Shown: piece by piece, positions 1 to 6,046 of the stretch
Numbering within the stretch: position 1 is the stretch's first letter
Layout: every line of letters begins with the position of its first letter
Assembly (NCBI GenBank): GCA_031274075.1
Contig: JAISQQ010000346.1
Location: forward strand, 1-8,612
DNA: 8,612 bases
Direction: 5' to 3'
DNA from: Accumulibacter sp.
GTDB taxonomy: Bacteria; Pseudomonadota; Gammaproteobacteria; Burkholderiales; Rhodocyclaceae
The notes under the pieces: generated by a model
What the model was told of the DNA's origin: nothing
The model's database searches: none
What the model saw: only the letters and a program-made list of their open reading frames with translations
Made by a program: the position numbers and the translations under genes

Positions 1-692
1 TCCTGGCGGATGAAGCGGATGTTCAGGGTGAATTTGTTGGCGCTGATTTCCGGAATGAACGGCCACTGCGGTTCGAGCGAGACGCCCACCATCTGCGACG
101 CGCCGCTGCCGCCCAGCGACAGCTTGAAATAACCGCCGCTGGCGAGCTGGCGTTCCGGCGTGCCGCTGGCGCGCAACAGGCGCAGCACGATCGCCAGGCC
201 GTCGCGCAGCGGAGTCAGCGGCTGGAACCATTCCCGCAGCGCCTGCTGGCGGACGGCGACCTCCTGGTGCAGCCAATAATGGTAGGACGGCAGATCGAAC
301 TCGCAGACGCCGCCGGGAATGACCGCCCGGCTCTTGATCGCCATCAGCCATTCGTTCTCGCGCAGGTATTGCCCGATCTTTCCGGTCATCGCCAGCAGCG
401 CGGTGGACGACTGCTCGATTTCGTAAAGCGCTCCGGAAAGCGCCTCTTCCGATATCTCGGGATTGTTGCGGAAGGCCAGGAGCGACTGCCGTTGACGTTC
501 GAGTTCCTGGATCAGATCCATTTTCAGGTCGGCCCGGCCGGCCACCTCGAGGATCTCGAACAGCGACAGCAACACCACATGGTGTTCGCGCGCTCCTTGC
601 TGCGCGAGGAAATAGGCGGCCTTCTCGAACAGATCCTCCAGACGCAGCAACGCCCTGATGCGCTCGTTGAAAGGATATTCGTAGGTAATCAC
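1..692 (-). CDS. zapD: Cell division protein ZapD (DUF1342 family), 3' end outside window
   Basis: ZapD is a cytoplasmic divisome factor that binds the FtsZ C-terminal tail and bundles FtsZ filaments at midcell. The reverse strand is open for 230 codons without a stop and runs off the window edge. About 20 C-terminal residues should be missing, since the family is near 250 aa. Family-like stretches are an N-terminal TYEYPFNERIRALLRLEDLF (residues 3-22), RADLKMDLIQELERQR in the helical domain, and CEFDLPSY before the C-terminal beta domain. The chosen start is GTG at 692-690; no ATG is better placed, and an adjacent ATG is out of frame. The ribosome site is weak (GGCGG just upstream). In many beta- and gammaproteobacteria zapD directly follows coaE. 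The order is the same here, but 501 bp of repeat DNA separates the two, so zapD probably needs its own promoter. The family assignment is firm; the exact start is less sure. Confidence 0.93.
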   Translation of the reverse strand, partial: MITYEYPFNERIRALLRLEDLFEKAAYFLAQQGAREHHVVLLSLFEILEVAGRADLKMDLIQELERQRQSLLAFRNNPEISEEALSGALYEIEQSSTALLAMTGKIGQYLRENEWLMAIKSRAVIPGGVCEFDLPSYHYWLHQEVAVRQQALREWFQPLTPLRDGLAIVLRLLRASGTPERQLASGGYFKLSLGGSGASQMVGVSLEPQWPFIPEISANKFTLNIRFIRQ

Positions 693-730
693 ATTACCGC
701 CGCTAAGGTGATCAGGGTGAAATGCTGAAT

Positions 731-759
731 ATTCTGAAGCTTTTACGCACAAATCTCAA
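731..759 (-). promoter_or_regulatory. Possible sigma-70 promoter for zapD
   Basis: On the minus strand TTGAGA (754-759) and CAGAAT (731-736) are separated by 17 nt. They match the -35 and -10 consensus at 5/6 and 4/6 positions. The pair lies 39 nt upstream of the zapD GTG, between the repeat block and the gene. The prediction rests only on the motif. It is plausible because the repeat block cuts zapD off from coaE. Confidence 0.3.
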
Positions 760-850
760 TGGCTTGCTTCAAAAAACGCCCCACGACGGCGCGCGCCAGA
801 GGCGGAACGTTTCCCGCCGGACGGCCATTTTGAGACAGTTTCTCAGAACC

Positions 851-1188
851 TGTTCACGATCTTCTCTGGGAGCACGCTCTCCATGAACGTAAAGTCGACC
901 TGTGTGCGTGAAAACAGCGACGGTTCGGTAGGGCGGGAAAGCGCAGCGCCTCCCGCCGATCCTTTTCACGGCGCAACGCGCCGCATGATTCAAGGGCCGT
1001 CGAATACAATGAGCGGCGGCTACGCCGCCGGAGAGAACGACCGGCGGGAGGCGCTGCGCTTTCCCGCCCTACGAGGTGCGCCAATGCCAAGGCGGGCCGG
1101 AGACTCGCGCCCCAGGAAAATCACCACGATGCCAACGACGCCACAGAGTGCAATGGCCCTGCCGCGCTCCCAGAGAAGATCGCGAACA
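851..1188. repeat. Outer inverted repeat pair enclosing the REPIN-like core
   Basis: The 26-bp segment 851-876 (TGTTCACGATCTTCTCTGGG...) recurs inverted at 1163-1188 with two mismatches, and weaker similarity extends about 9 bp further out. The two arms enclose the whole central repeat block, giving a roughly 340-bp element-like unit between coaE and zapD. No transposase frame is visible inside, so if it is mobile it is a non-autonomous (MITE-like) unit. Rearranged dispersed intergenic repeats are an alternative. The right arm ends 5 nt before the coaE stop codon. Confidence 0.7.
928..1072. repeat. REP doublet (REPIN/BIME-like) with perfect 31-bp inverted arms
   Basis: Segment 928-958 is repeated inverted, 31 of 31 bases, at 1042-1072. 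Each arm is itself an imperfect hairpin: GGCGGGA pairs with TCCCGCC, with GCGC/GCGC inside, which is the usual form of a REP sequence. The 83-bp centre holds two more perfect hairpins, CGGCGC-AAC-GCGCCG (969-983) and CGGCGGC-TAC-GCCGCCG (about 1014-1030). Two REPs in opposite orientation around a short spacer define a REPIN, a class mobilised in trans by RAYT (TnpA-REP) transposases. No RAYT gene lies in this window. The structure is seen directly; the class is inferred. Confidence 0.8.
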
Positions 1189-1193
1189 GTTTC

Positions 1194-1820
1194 TCAGGCC
1201 CGCCCGGAGGCGTCGCCGCGCCGGGCCAGTTCGAGGTAGCGCCGGTGCAGGGCCAGGATATCCCTTTGCAGTTCGCCGGGCGCGCCGCTATTGGACAGGA
1301 CGTCGTCCGCGGCGGCCAGGCGTTCGGCCCGGCTCGCCTGCGTGGCCATGATGTCGCGCGCCTCTTTCTCGCTCAGCCCGCTGCGCGCCATGACGCGCTC
1401 TATCTGCCGCGCTTCGTCGCAATCGACCAGGAGAATCCGGGCGACGTGTTCGCGGTACGCGCCCGACTCGATCAGCAGCGGCACGACGAGCAGCACGTAG
1501 GGCGCGTGATCCGCGCGCCGGCAGCGTGCCGCGCTTTCGCCGCGGATCATGGGATGCAGGATGCTTTCCAGGCTTTTGCGCTTGGCCGGATCGGAAAAAC
1601 AGAGGCGCCGCATGAGCGCGCGGTCGAGGCTGCCGTCCTGGCGCAATACCGCGCCGCCGAAGGCCGCGGCGATCGCCGGCATGGCGGCGCCCCGCGCCGA
1701 GGTCAGTTCGTGCGCGATGGCGTCGGTGTCGACGATCGCCGCTCCCAGTTCGGCGAAGAAGCCGGCCACCGTCGTCTTGCCGCTGCCGATGCCGCCGGTC
1801 AGTCCGACGATCAGGCTCAT
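1194..1820 (-). CDS. coaE: Dephospho-CoA kinase
   Basis: CoaE phosphorylates the 3'-hydroxyl of dephospho-CoA with ATP, the last step of coenzyme A synthesis, in the cytoplasm. The 208-aa product is close to the usual size (about 200-210). It has the P-loop GLTGGIGSGKTT at residues 6-17, the DTD substrate-binding motif at 31-33, a conserved ILHPMIR segment, and a lid region with RSGLSEKEARDIMATQ followed by ADDVLSNSG near the C-terminus. The start is ATG at 1820-1818, which puts the P-loop at its normal distance from the N-terminus; a GTG six codons upstream is less likely. The start overlaps the stop of the SPOR gene as ATGA, and no good Shine-Dalgarno is visible, so translational coupling is likely. 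The TGA stop lies within a 12-bp repeat bordering the downstream repeat block, and the frame stays open for 57 codons beyond it. Confidence 0.97.
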   Translation of the reverse strand: MSLIVGLTGGIGSGKTTVAGFFAELGAAIVDTDAIAHELTSARGAAMPAIAAAFGGAVLRQDGSLDRALMRRLCFSDPAKRKSLESILHPMIRGESAARCRRADHAPYVLLVVPLLIESGAYREHVARILLVDCDEARQIERVMARSGLSEKEARDIMATQASRAERLAAADDVLSNSGAPGELQRDILALHRRYLELARRGDASGRA

Positions 1821-2524
1821 GACGTCGCGCGGGCACACACGCCGGGCTTGGCCTGCGGCAGCGCCTGGCCGAGCGCCTGGCGCGCTTCCCCGGCCTGCGA
1901 CTCGGGGCCGACGAGCTCGATCTGCGCCAGACCCGAGTTGCGGGGACGCTCGGCCAGCCGGGCCGAACGGACGCCTCTTTCCCTCAAGGCGGCGAGCGTA
2001 GACTCGGCGGCCCCTGGCGTGGAGAAAAGCCCGAGCGAAATGGCGAAGCTGTCGGCGCCTTCCTGCATGATGAAGTATTCCCGGACGCCGAGCCTCCTCA
2101 GCTCCCCCACCTTGCTCTCGGCCTCGCGCCGCGTCCTGAACGGCGGGATATGCACCCAGTAGCTGACGCTTCCCGGCATCGCCGCGCGCGACAGCCGGAA
2201 GGCCGGCAGCTTCTCCGCGAACAATCGTTCGAGGGCGTCCGCTTCAAGCTGCGGCACTTCGCTCAAGGCGATGCAGACTTCCCCGCGCGGCGATCCTGCC
2301 AACGACTCTGCTGGCGGTTCTGCCAACGACTCTGCGGACGGCGGCGAGGTGTTCTCCGCGCGCGCGCCCTCGGGCGGCTGGTCGTTCGACACGATGCGCA
2401 ACTGGCTGGCGCGCAAGGGCTCGCCGGCCCGCAAGGCGTCGGTTTCGCCGCTGCCCAGGTAGCCGCGGGTCCAGGCGAAAAAGAGCAGGTTGGCGAAGAC
2501 CAGCACGAAGACGAAGACGCGCAT
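1817..2524 (-). CDS. Membrane-anchored SPOR-domain protein
   Basis: SPOR domains bind glycan strands lacking stem peptides at division septa, so this is probably a periplasmic-facing envelope or division protein; its exact role is unknown. The 235-aa product starts MRVFVFVLVFANLLFFAW, a single hydrophobic segment (about residues 3-18) that could be a membrane anchor or uncleaved signal. A Pro/Ser/Glu-rich linker (about 45-80) with a duplicated 8-residue AESLAxxP unit follows. The SPOR-like region spans about 120-192 (SYWVHIPPFRTRREAESKVG, then SFAISLGLFSTPGAAES). The frame is open further upstream, but the ATG at 2524 is preferred because it begins the hydrophobic segment and lies 14 nt after the trpB stop; GAGG lies about 11 nt before it. 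It overlaps coaE by four bases. The position is often held by pilD in related coaE-zapD clusters. Confidence 0.85.
   Translation of the reverse strand: MRVFVFVLVFANLLFFAWTRGYLGSGETDALRAGEPLRASQLRIVSNDQPPEGARAENTSPPSAESLAEPPAESLAGSPRGEVCIALSEVPQLEADALERLFAEKLPAFRLSRAAMPGSVSYWVHIPPFRTRREAESKVGELRRLGVREYFIMQEGADSFAISLGLFSTPGAAESTLAALRERGVRSARLAERPRNSGLAQIELVGPESQAGEARQALGQALPQAKPGVCARATS
2296..2343. repeat. Tandem 24-bp repeat inside the SPOR protein linker
   Basis: CTGCCAACGACTCTGC occurs at 2296-2311 and again at 2320-2335, with a period of 24 bp. It encodes two AESLAxxP units in the disordered linker between membrane segment and SPOR domain. It keeps the frame and so could vary in copy number between strains. 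Confidence 0.75.
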
Positions 2525-2538
2525 CGGAACGCCCGGCC

Positions 2539-3903
2539 TCAAGCGAAATCGGGCAGATGCCGCAGCGATTCGCGGATCGACTCCCGCGGATACTCGAAAT
2601 CCTCGAGATCGCCCGCGAAGTAGCGGTCGTAGGCGGCCATGTCGAAGTGTCCGTGCCCGGTCAGGTTGAACAGCAGCGTCAACGCCTCGCCGGTCTGCTT
2701 GCAGCGCAGCGCCTCGTCGATGACGGCGCGGATCGCGTGGCACGATTCCGGCGCGGGCACCACGCCCTCGGCGCGGGCGAACGCCACGCCGGCCTCGAAG
2801 GTGGCCAGTTGCGGCACCGCCAGCGCTTCGATCAATCCCTCGTGGCGAAGCTGCGAGACGAGCGGCGAAGCGCCGTGGTAGCGCAGCCCCCCGGCATGGA
2901 TGCTGGGGGGCGTGAAATCGTGTCCCAGCGTGAACATCTTCATCATCGGCGTGAATCCGGAGGAATCGCCGAAGTCATAGGCGTACTGGCCCTGCGTCAG
3001 CGACGGGCACGAGGTCGGCTCGACCGCCACCAGCCGCGTCGGCCGGCCGCCGCGCCCACCGGCCGCGTTGTCGGCGAAAAAGGGGAAGGCAATGCCGGCA
3101 AACGACGAACCGCCGCCGCATGGCCCGAAGACGACGTCGGGCCAGTCTCCGGCCATCTCGAACTGCTTCTTCGCTTCCTGGCCGATGATCGTCTGGTGCA
3201 GCATGACGTGGTTGAGCACCGAGCCGAGCGCGTAATTGGTGTCGCCGCGCGACGCGGCCTCCTCGACGGCTTCCGAGATGGCCAGGCCGAGCGAGCCGGG
3301 ATGATCCGCGTCGCGGGCCAGCGCGTCGCGGCCGGTCTGGGTCAGCGCCGACGGGCTGGCGAAGACCTCGGCGCCCCAGGTGCGCATCATCGAGCGCCGA
3401 TAGGGCTTCTGCTCGTAACTGACCTTGACCATGTAAACGCGCACCTCGACGCCGAACATCTGCCCCGCCAGCGCCAGCGCGCAGCCCCACTGCCCGGCGC
3501 CGGTCTCGGTGGCGATGCGCCGGATGCCGGCCTGCCGGTTGTAGAACGCCTGCGGCACGGCGGTATTGGGCTTGTGCGAACCGGCGGGCGAGACGCCTTC
3601 GTGTTTGTAATAGATTTTCGCCGGCGTGCCCAGCATCGCCTCCAGGCGCGCGGCGCGCACCAGCGGCGACGGCCGCCACAGGCGATAGATCTCGCGCACT
3701 TCCCGCGGAATCGGAATCCAGCGCTCGGCCGACATTTCCTGTTCAAGGATCGCCATCGGGAAAATGGCGCTCATCTGTTCCAGCGTCGCCGGCTTCCCGT
3801 CCGGGCCGAGCGGCGGCGACGGCGGATTGGGCAAATCGGCCGCCACGTTGTACCAATGGGTTGGAATTTCAGACTGCGGCAGAACAAAGCGTAAAGACTC
3901 CAT
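2539..3903 (-). CDS. trpB: TrpB2-type tryptophan synthase beta chain (TIGR01415-like), PLP-dependent
   Basis: This cytoplasmic PLP enzyme is expected to join indole and L-serine into L-tryptophan. The 454-aa length, long N-terminal extension (LPNPPSPPLGPDGKPATLEQ, about 24-43) and WRPSPLVRAARLE segment place it in the TrpB2 group rather than the trpA-partnered TrpB1 (about 400 aa). The PLP lysine is K111 in GSHKPNTA (108-115). The catalytic glutamate is E133 in ETGAGQWG. The phosphate loop is CGGGSSFAG (262-270). The C-terminal TGHGHFD (415-421) contacts the cofactor, with Thr where Ser is common. No trpA is adjacent, so indole salvage or a paralogous role is likely. The ATG at 3903 has GGAG 5 nt upstream (3909-3912). 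It heads a probable trpB-SPOR-coaE transcript. Confidence 0.93.
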   Translation of the reverse strand: MESLRFVLPQSEIPTHWYNVAADLPNPPSPPLGPDGKPATLEQMSAIFPMAILEQEMSAERWIPIPREVREIYRLWRPSPLVRAARLEAMLGTPAKIYYKHEGVSPAGSHKPNTAVPQAFYNRQAGIRRIATETGAGQWGCALALAGQMFGVEVRVYMVKVSYEQKPYRRSMMRTWGAEVFASPSALTQTGRDALARDADHPGSLGLAISEAVEEAASRGDTNYALGSVLNHVMLHQTIIGQEAKKQFEMAGDWPDVVFGPCGGGSSFAGIAFPFFADNAAGGRGGRPTRLVAVEPTSCPSLTQGQYAYDFGDSSGFTPMMKMFTLGHDFTPPSIHAGGLRYHGASPLVSQLRHEGLIEALAVPQLATFEAGVAFARAEGVVPAPESCHAIRAVIDEALRCKQTGEALTLLFNLTGHGHFDMAAYDRYFAGDLEDFEYPRESIRESLRHLPDFA

Positions 3904-3984
3904 GACGGCTCCGGAAATGAACGGTTTATCAAAACGGCTGGGTGGAAAGTCTCAAAGACAGTCTCAAGTATACCGGCGCGGGAA
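3904..3984 (-). promoter_or_regulatory. Leader of trpB with a possible -10 element
   Basis: This 81-nt leader lies between the palindrome after algR and the trpB start. On the minus strand it has TATACT (3967-3972, 5/6 match to a -10), but no convincing -35. Just downstream TTGAGACT occurs twice at 12-bp spacing, and two CCGTT pentamers (3920-3924, 3933-3937) lie 13 bp apart near the ribosome site GGAG. A promoter serving the trpB-SPOR-coaE run is expected here unless transcription reads through from algR. The call is weak. Confidence 0.25.
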
Positions 3985-4083
3985 TCAGATGACAGAGGAC
4001 AGAGGACAGAAGACAGTTCAGTTACCGGGCGCTTCGCGCCCGCAAATATTACTGTCCTCTGTCCTCTGTCCTCTGTCATCTGA
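3985..4083. repeat. Heptamer-tandem palindrome, copy 1 (3' end of algR)
   Basis: Arms 3985-4017 and 4051-4083 are inverted repeats of 33 bp with a single mismatch. Each arm is a tandem of the heptamer GACAGAG/GACAGAA. The centre has a perfect 7-bp hairpin CGGGCGC-TTC-GCGCCCG (4026-4042). The right arm overlaps the end of algR and contains its TGA stop (4076-4078). A near-identical copy lies at the other side of algR. The structure could slow or stop transcription or protect mRNA 3' ends, but no T-run for a classic terminator follows on either side. Confidence 0.85.
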
Positions 4084-4846
4084 CTTGCCTGGCATACGAT
4101 TTGACCAGCGCCCATTGCCTGCGGCTGACCGGGAGCTTGTCCGGCACCCCGCGCAACAGCGCCTGCCACTGGGTTTCGGCATCTTCCCCGGCGCTTTTTT
4201 CGAAGCCGGCGATGGCGTCCCGGGCGACCAGCACGCTGCGGTGCAGGCGAATGAAACGCTGCGAATACTCCTGTTCGAGATGCGTCAGCGATTCGTCGAG
4301 CAGGTATTCCCGCGCCGCTGTGCGCGCGGTGACGTATTTGAGATCGGCCTTCAGGTAGAGGATGTCTACCGCCGGTATCAGCAGCAAACGGCCGCGTTCG
4401 TGGCATGAAAGGTGGGTGCGCGCGCCTTTTTGCAGCTCCGCCAGCACTTGCGACGGGGCCGGGCGGCTCTGCCTGGCTTTTTGCAGCGCCGCCGCCAGGC
4501 GCTGGGCGCGGACCGGCTTGAGCAGATAGTCGATGGCGTTGATCTCGAAAGCCTGCACGGCGTAGCTGTCGTAGGCCGTGACGAAGACGACGGAAGGCGG
4601 TTTATCGAGCCTGGCGACGTGGCGCGCCAGTTCGATGCCGTCCATCTCCGGCATGCGGATGTCCACCAGCATCACGTCCGGCGCCATTTCCTTCAGCGCT
4701 TCGACCGCGAGCCGCCCGTTGGCCGCCTCGGCAATCAGGGCGTTGGGCACCTCGGCGGCGACGTCGGCCAGCAAGTCGCGCAGCCGCGCGCGCGCGGGCG
4801 CTTCGTCGTCGACAATCATCACCGACAATGTTGGAACGGTACTCAT
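4076..4846 (-). CDS. algR: LytTR-family response regulator, AlgR-like
   Basis: This is a cytoplasmic transcription regulator activated by phosphorylation from the adjacent histidine kinase. Its 256 aa comprise a receiver domain (about 7-125) with acidic pair D13/D14, phospho-acceptor D62 in VDIRMPEMDG, T90 and K110 in YLLKP, then a LytTR DNA-binding domain (about 143-250; LLLIPAVDILYLKADLKYV, RFIRLHRSVLV, LPVSRRQW). The ATG at 4846 follows a weak GGA seven nt upstream. The gene lies 92 bp after the kinase stop, with a palindrome between. The order argH (divergent), kinase, LytTR regulator matches the argH-algZ(fimS)-algR arrangement of Pseudomonas, where AlgR controls twitching motility and exopolysaccharide genes. 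The regulated genes here are unknown. Its last residues ARQVR and the stop run into the palindrome, so the tail may be repeat-derived. Confidence 0.92.
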   Translation of the reverse strand: MSTVPTLSVMIVDDEAPARARLRDLLADVAAEVPNALIAEAANGRLAVEALKEMAPDVMLVDIRMPEMDGIELARHVARLDKPPSVVFVTAYDSYAVQAFEINAIDYLLKPVRAQRLAAALQKARQSRPAPSQVLAELQKGARTHLSCHERGRLLLIPAVDILYLKADLKYVTARTAAREYLLDESLTHLEQEYSQRFIRLHRSVLVARDAIAGFEKSAGEDAETQWQALLRGVPDKLPVSRRQWALVKSYARQVR

Positions 4847-4856
4847 CGTAAATTCC

Positions 4857-4948
4857 AGAAGACAGAAGACAGAGGACAGAAGACAGTTCAGTTACCGGGC
4901 GCGGAGCGCCCGCAAATATTACTGTCCTCTGTCCTCTGTCATCTGTCC
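4857..4948. repeat. Heptamer-tandem palindrome, copy 2 (3' end of algZ)
   Basis: Arms 4861-4887 and 4921-4947 are inverted with a few mismatches and consist of the same GACAGAR heptamers as copy 1. The central hairpin CGGGCGC-GGA-GCGCCCG (4896-4912) differs from copy 1 only in the 3-nt loop. The flanking TTCAGTTAC and CAAATATT blocks are also shared, in the same orientation. The kinase gene ends in the right arm with its TGA at 4939-4941. The element fills most of the 92-bp algZ-algR spacer and begins about 8 bp upstream of the algR start, so it could also affect translation of algR. Confidence 0.85.
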
Positions 4949-5973
4949 CCTGAACCCTGACCCCCGCATGGCAGGACAATCGACACATGGTATTCGCGCG
5001 ATCCGTCGGGCAGGCTTTCTTCCCGGGTTTCCAGGCGCGCTTCCAGATCGTAATACAGCGCGAGACGCTCGCGGATGTTGTTCAACGCCATGTGATTGCC
5101 CTTGGTGGAATCTCCGCCGCCCGCGTGGGGATTGACCAGCCACACGCGCAGTTTGTTCTCCTTGCGCGCGAAACCGATGCGTATCGTGCCCGGCTCGCCG
5201 GAAGGCTCGACGCCGTGGTAAACCGCGTTTTCCAGCAGGGGCTGCAACACCAGCGGCGGCACATCGACGTCGGCGGGAACGCTGTCGATCTCCCACACGA
5301 CGTTGAGCCGGTCGCCGAGACGCAGCTTTTCCAGATCGAGATACTGCCGGCACAGCGCGATCTCGTCGGCCAGCGGCACCAGGTCGCGATGGTCGCGCAT
5401 CAGCGCGCGGAAAAGATCGGCCAGCTCCTCCAGCGCCACCTCGGCGCGGCGCGGTTCCGAACGGATCAGGGACACGACGGCGTTGAGGCTGTTGAACAGG
5501 AAATGCGGCCGGATGCGCGCCGTCAGGGCCTGCAGGCGGGCCTCGGACAGCGCGGGCGAGAAGGTTCCGGCGCGCAGCTCGAAATAGAGCAGCATGCCGC
5601 CCGCCGTCAGCGCCGACAGCACGGCGAAGCGCGCGCCGTGTTTCCAGCCGCCGTCCTCCAGGCCCATGAAGCGCCAGAAATCGGCCTGCAACAGCGCGGA
5701 CACGACCGCCAGCAGGAGCACGGCGGCTTGTCCGCCGCGCACCGGCAGCAGGCGGATGGCTCGCGCGAACAGCCACAGCAGCACCAGATCGGTGAGCAGC
5801 AGCGGCTGCACCCAGACGGACATGGCGACGTATCGCGCCATCCATTCGCCGATGTCGCGCCCTTGCACCAGCGCCGCCGCCAGCGTCGCCAGGTTGACCC
5901 CCAGCAGGATGCGCAGCATGACGCCGAAATTGCGAAAGTCCGGCAGGGGATGGCCGGTTGCGTAATGCTTCAT
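4939..5973 (-). CDS. algZ: Membrane sensor histidine kinase, LytS/AlgZ (FimS) type
   Basis: This is the inner-membrane sensor kinase of the His_kinase (PF06580) family, the expected phospho-donor of the regulator encoded just downstream. It is 344 aa. Four hydrophobic segments are seen (about 17-37, 52-72, 82-98, 114-131), with little periplasmic sequence and no separate sensor domain. The phospho-acceptor is H157 in ARIRPHFLFNSLNAV. The N-box is QPLLENAVYHGV (244-255, N249). An ATP-binding tail follows with NHMALNNIRERL (293-304). ATG at 5973 is chosen over an adjacent upstream TTG; GGAG lies about 10 nt before the ATG, inside the duplicated leader. Synteny with divergent argH supports AlgZ. 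The C-terminal GGQGSGDR and stop enter the palindrome, which suggests that the native end was altered by repeat insertion. Confidence 0.92.
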   Translation of the reverse strand: MKHYATGHPLPDFRNFGVMLRILLGVNLATLAAALVQGRDIGEWMARYVAMSVWVQPLLLTDLVLLWLFARAIRLLPVRGGQAAVLLLAVVSALLQADFWRFMGLEDGGWKHGARFAVLSALTAGGMLLYFELRAGTFSPALSEARLQALTARIRPHFLFNSLNAVVSLIRSEPRRAEVALEELADLFRALMRDHRDLVPLADEIALCRQYLDLEKLRLGDRLNVVWEIDSVPADVDVPPLVLQPLLENAVYHGVEPSGEPGTIRIGFARKENKLRVWLVNPHAGGGDSTKGNHMALNNIRERLALYYDLEARLETREESLPDGSREYHVSIVLPCGGQGSGDR

Positions 5974-5977
5974 CAAA

Positions 5978-6044
5978 AACCGACTCCGCTTGGAAACCTT
6001 CCCCTTTCAGGGGATAATCCCGCCCGGCCTGCCGGACGCGGATT
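5978..6044. repeat. 67-bp direct repeat, proximal copy (algZ leader)
   Basis: This segment is the first copy of a duplicated leader. It shares with 6101-6169 a 22-bp identical block starting AACCGACTCCGCTTGG (5978-5999) and a 23-bp identical block ATAATCCCGCCCGG... (6014-6036), joined by a short variable hairpin (CCCCT-TTC-AGGGG on this strand). On the minus strand it ends 4 nt before the algZ ATG and supplies its GGAG. Confidence 0.85.
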
Positions 6045-6046
6045 GA

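Larger units (their letters stand above)
693..1193. other. Gene-free 501-bp repeat-filled gap between coaE and zapD
   Basis: This gap holds the two nested inverted repeat pairs described separately, a 12-bp direct repeat ACAGTTTCTCAG (835-846 and 1186-1197), and a candidate zapD promoter near 731-759. Short open frames on both strands mostly translate the repeat arms and show no start signal or recognisable domain. I see no RNA gene and no intrinsic terminator with a T-run. Confidence 0.7.

Noticed and set aside
854..1239. Overlapping small frames on both strands in the coaE-zapD gap
   Set aside because: They are produced by reading through the inverted repeat arms (VGRESAAPPA on both strands), which is a signature of repeat DNA rather than genes.
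2525..2743. Longer SPOR protein starting at 2743
   Set aside because: The extra 73 residues overlap the trpB 3' end in another frame and are Arg-rich. The ATG at 2524 directly begins the membrane segment.
2557..3894. Long plus-strand open frame opposite trpB
   Set aside because: It is an antisense shadow of a clear TrpB2 gene in GC-rich DNA. Its translation is Arg/His/Gln-rich with no domain and no ribosome site.
3985..4948. CRISPR array or intrinsic terminators for the heptamer repeats
   Set aside because: The repeats are 7-bp tandems forming two palindromes, without regular spacers. The stems are not followed by a T-run in either direction.
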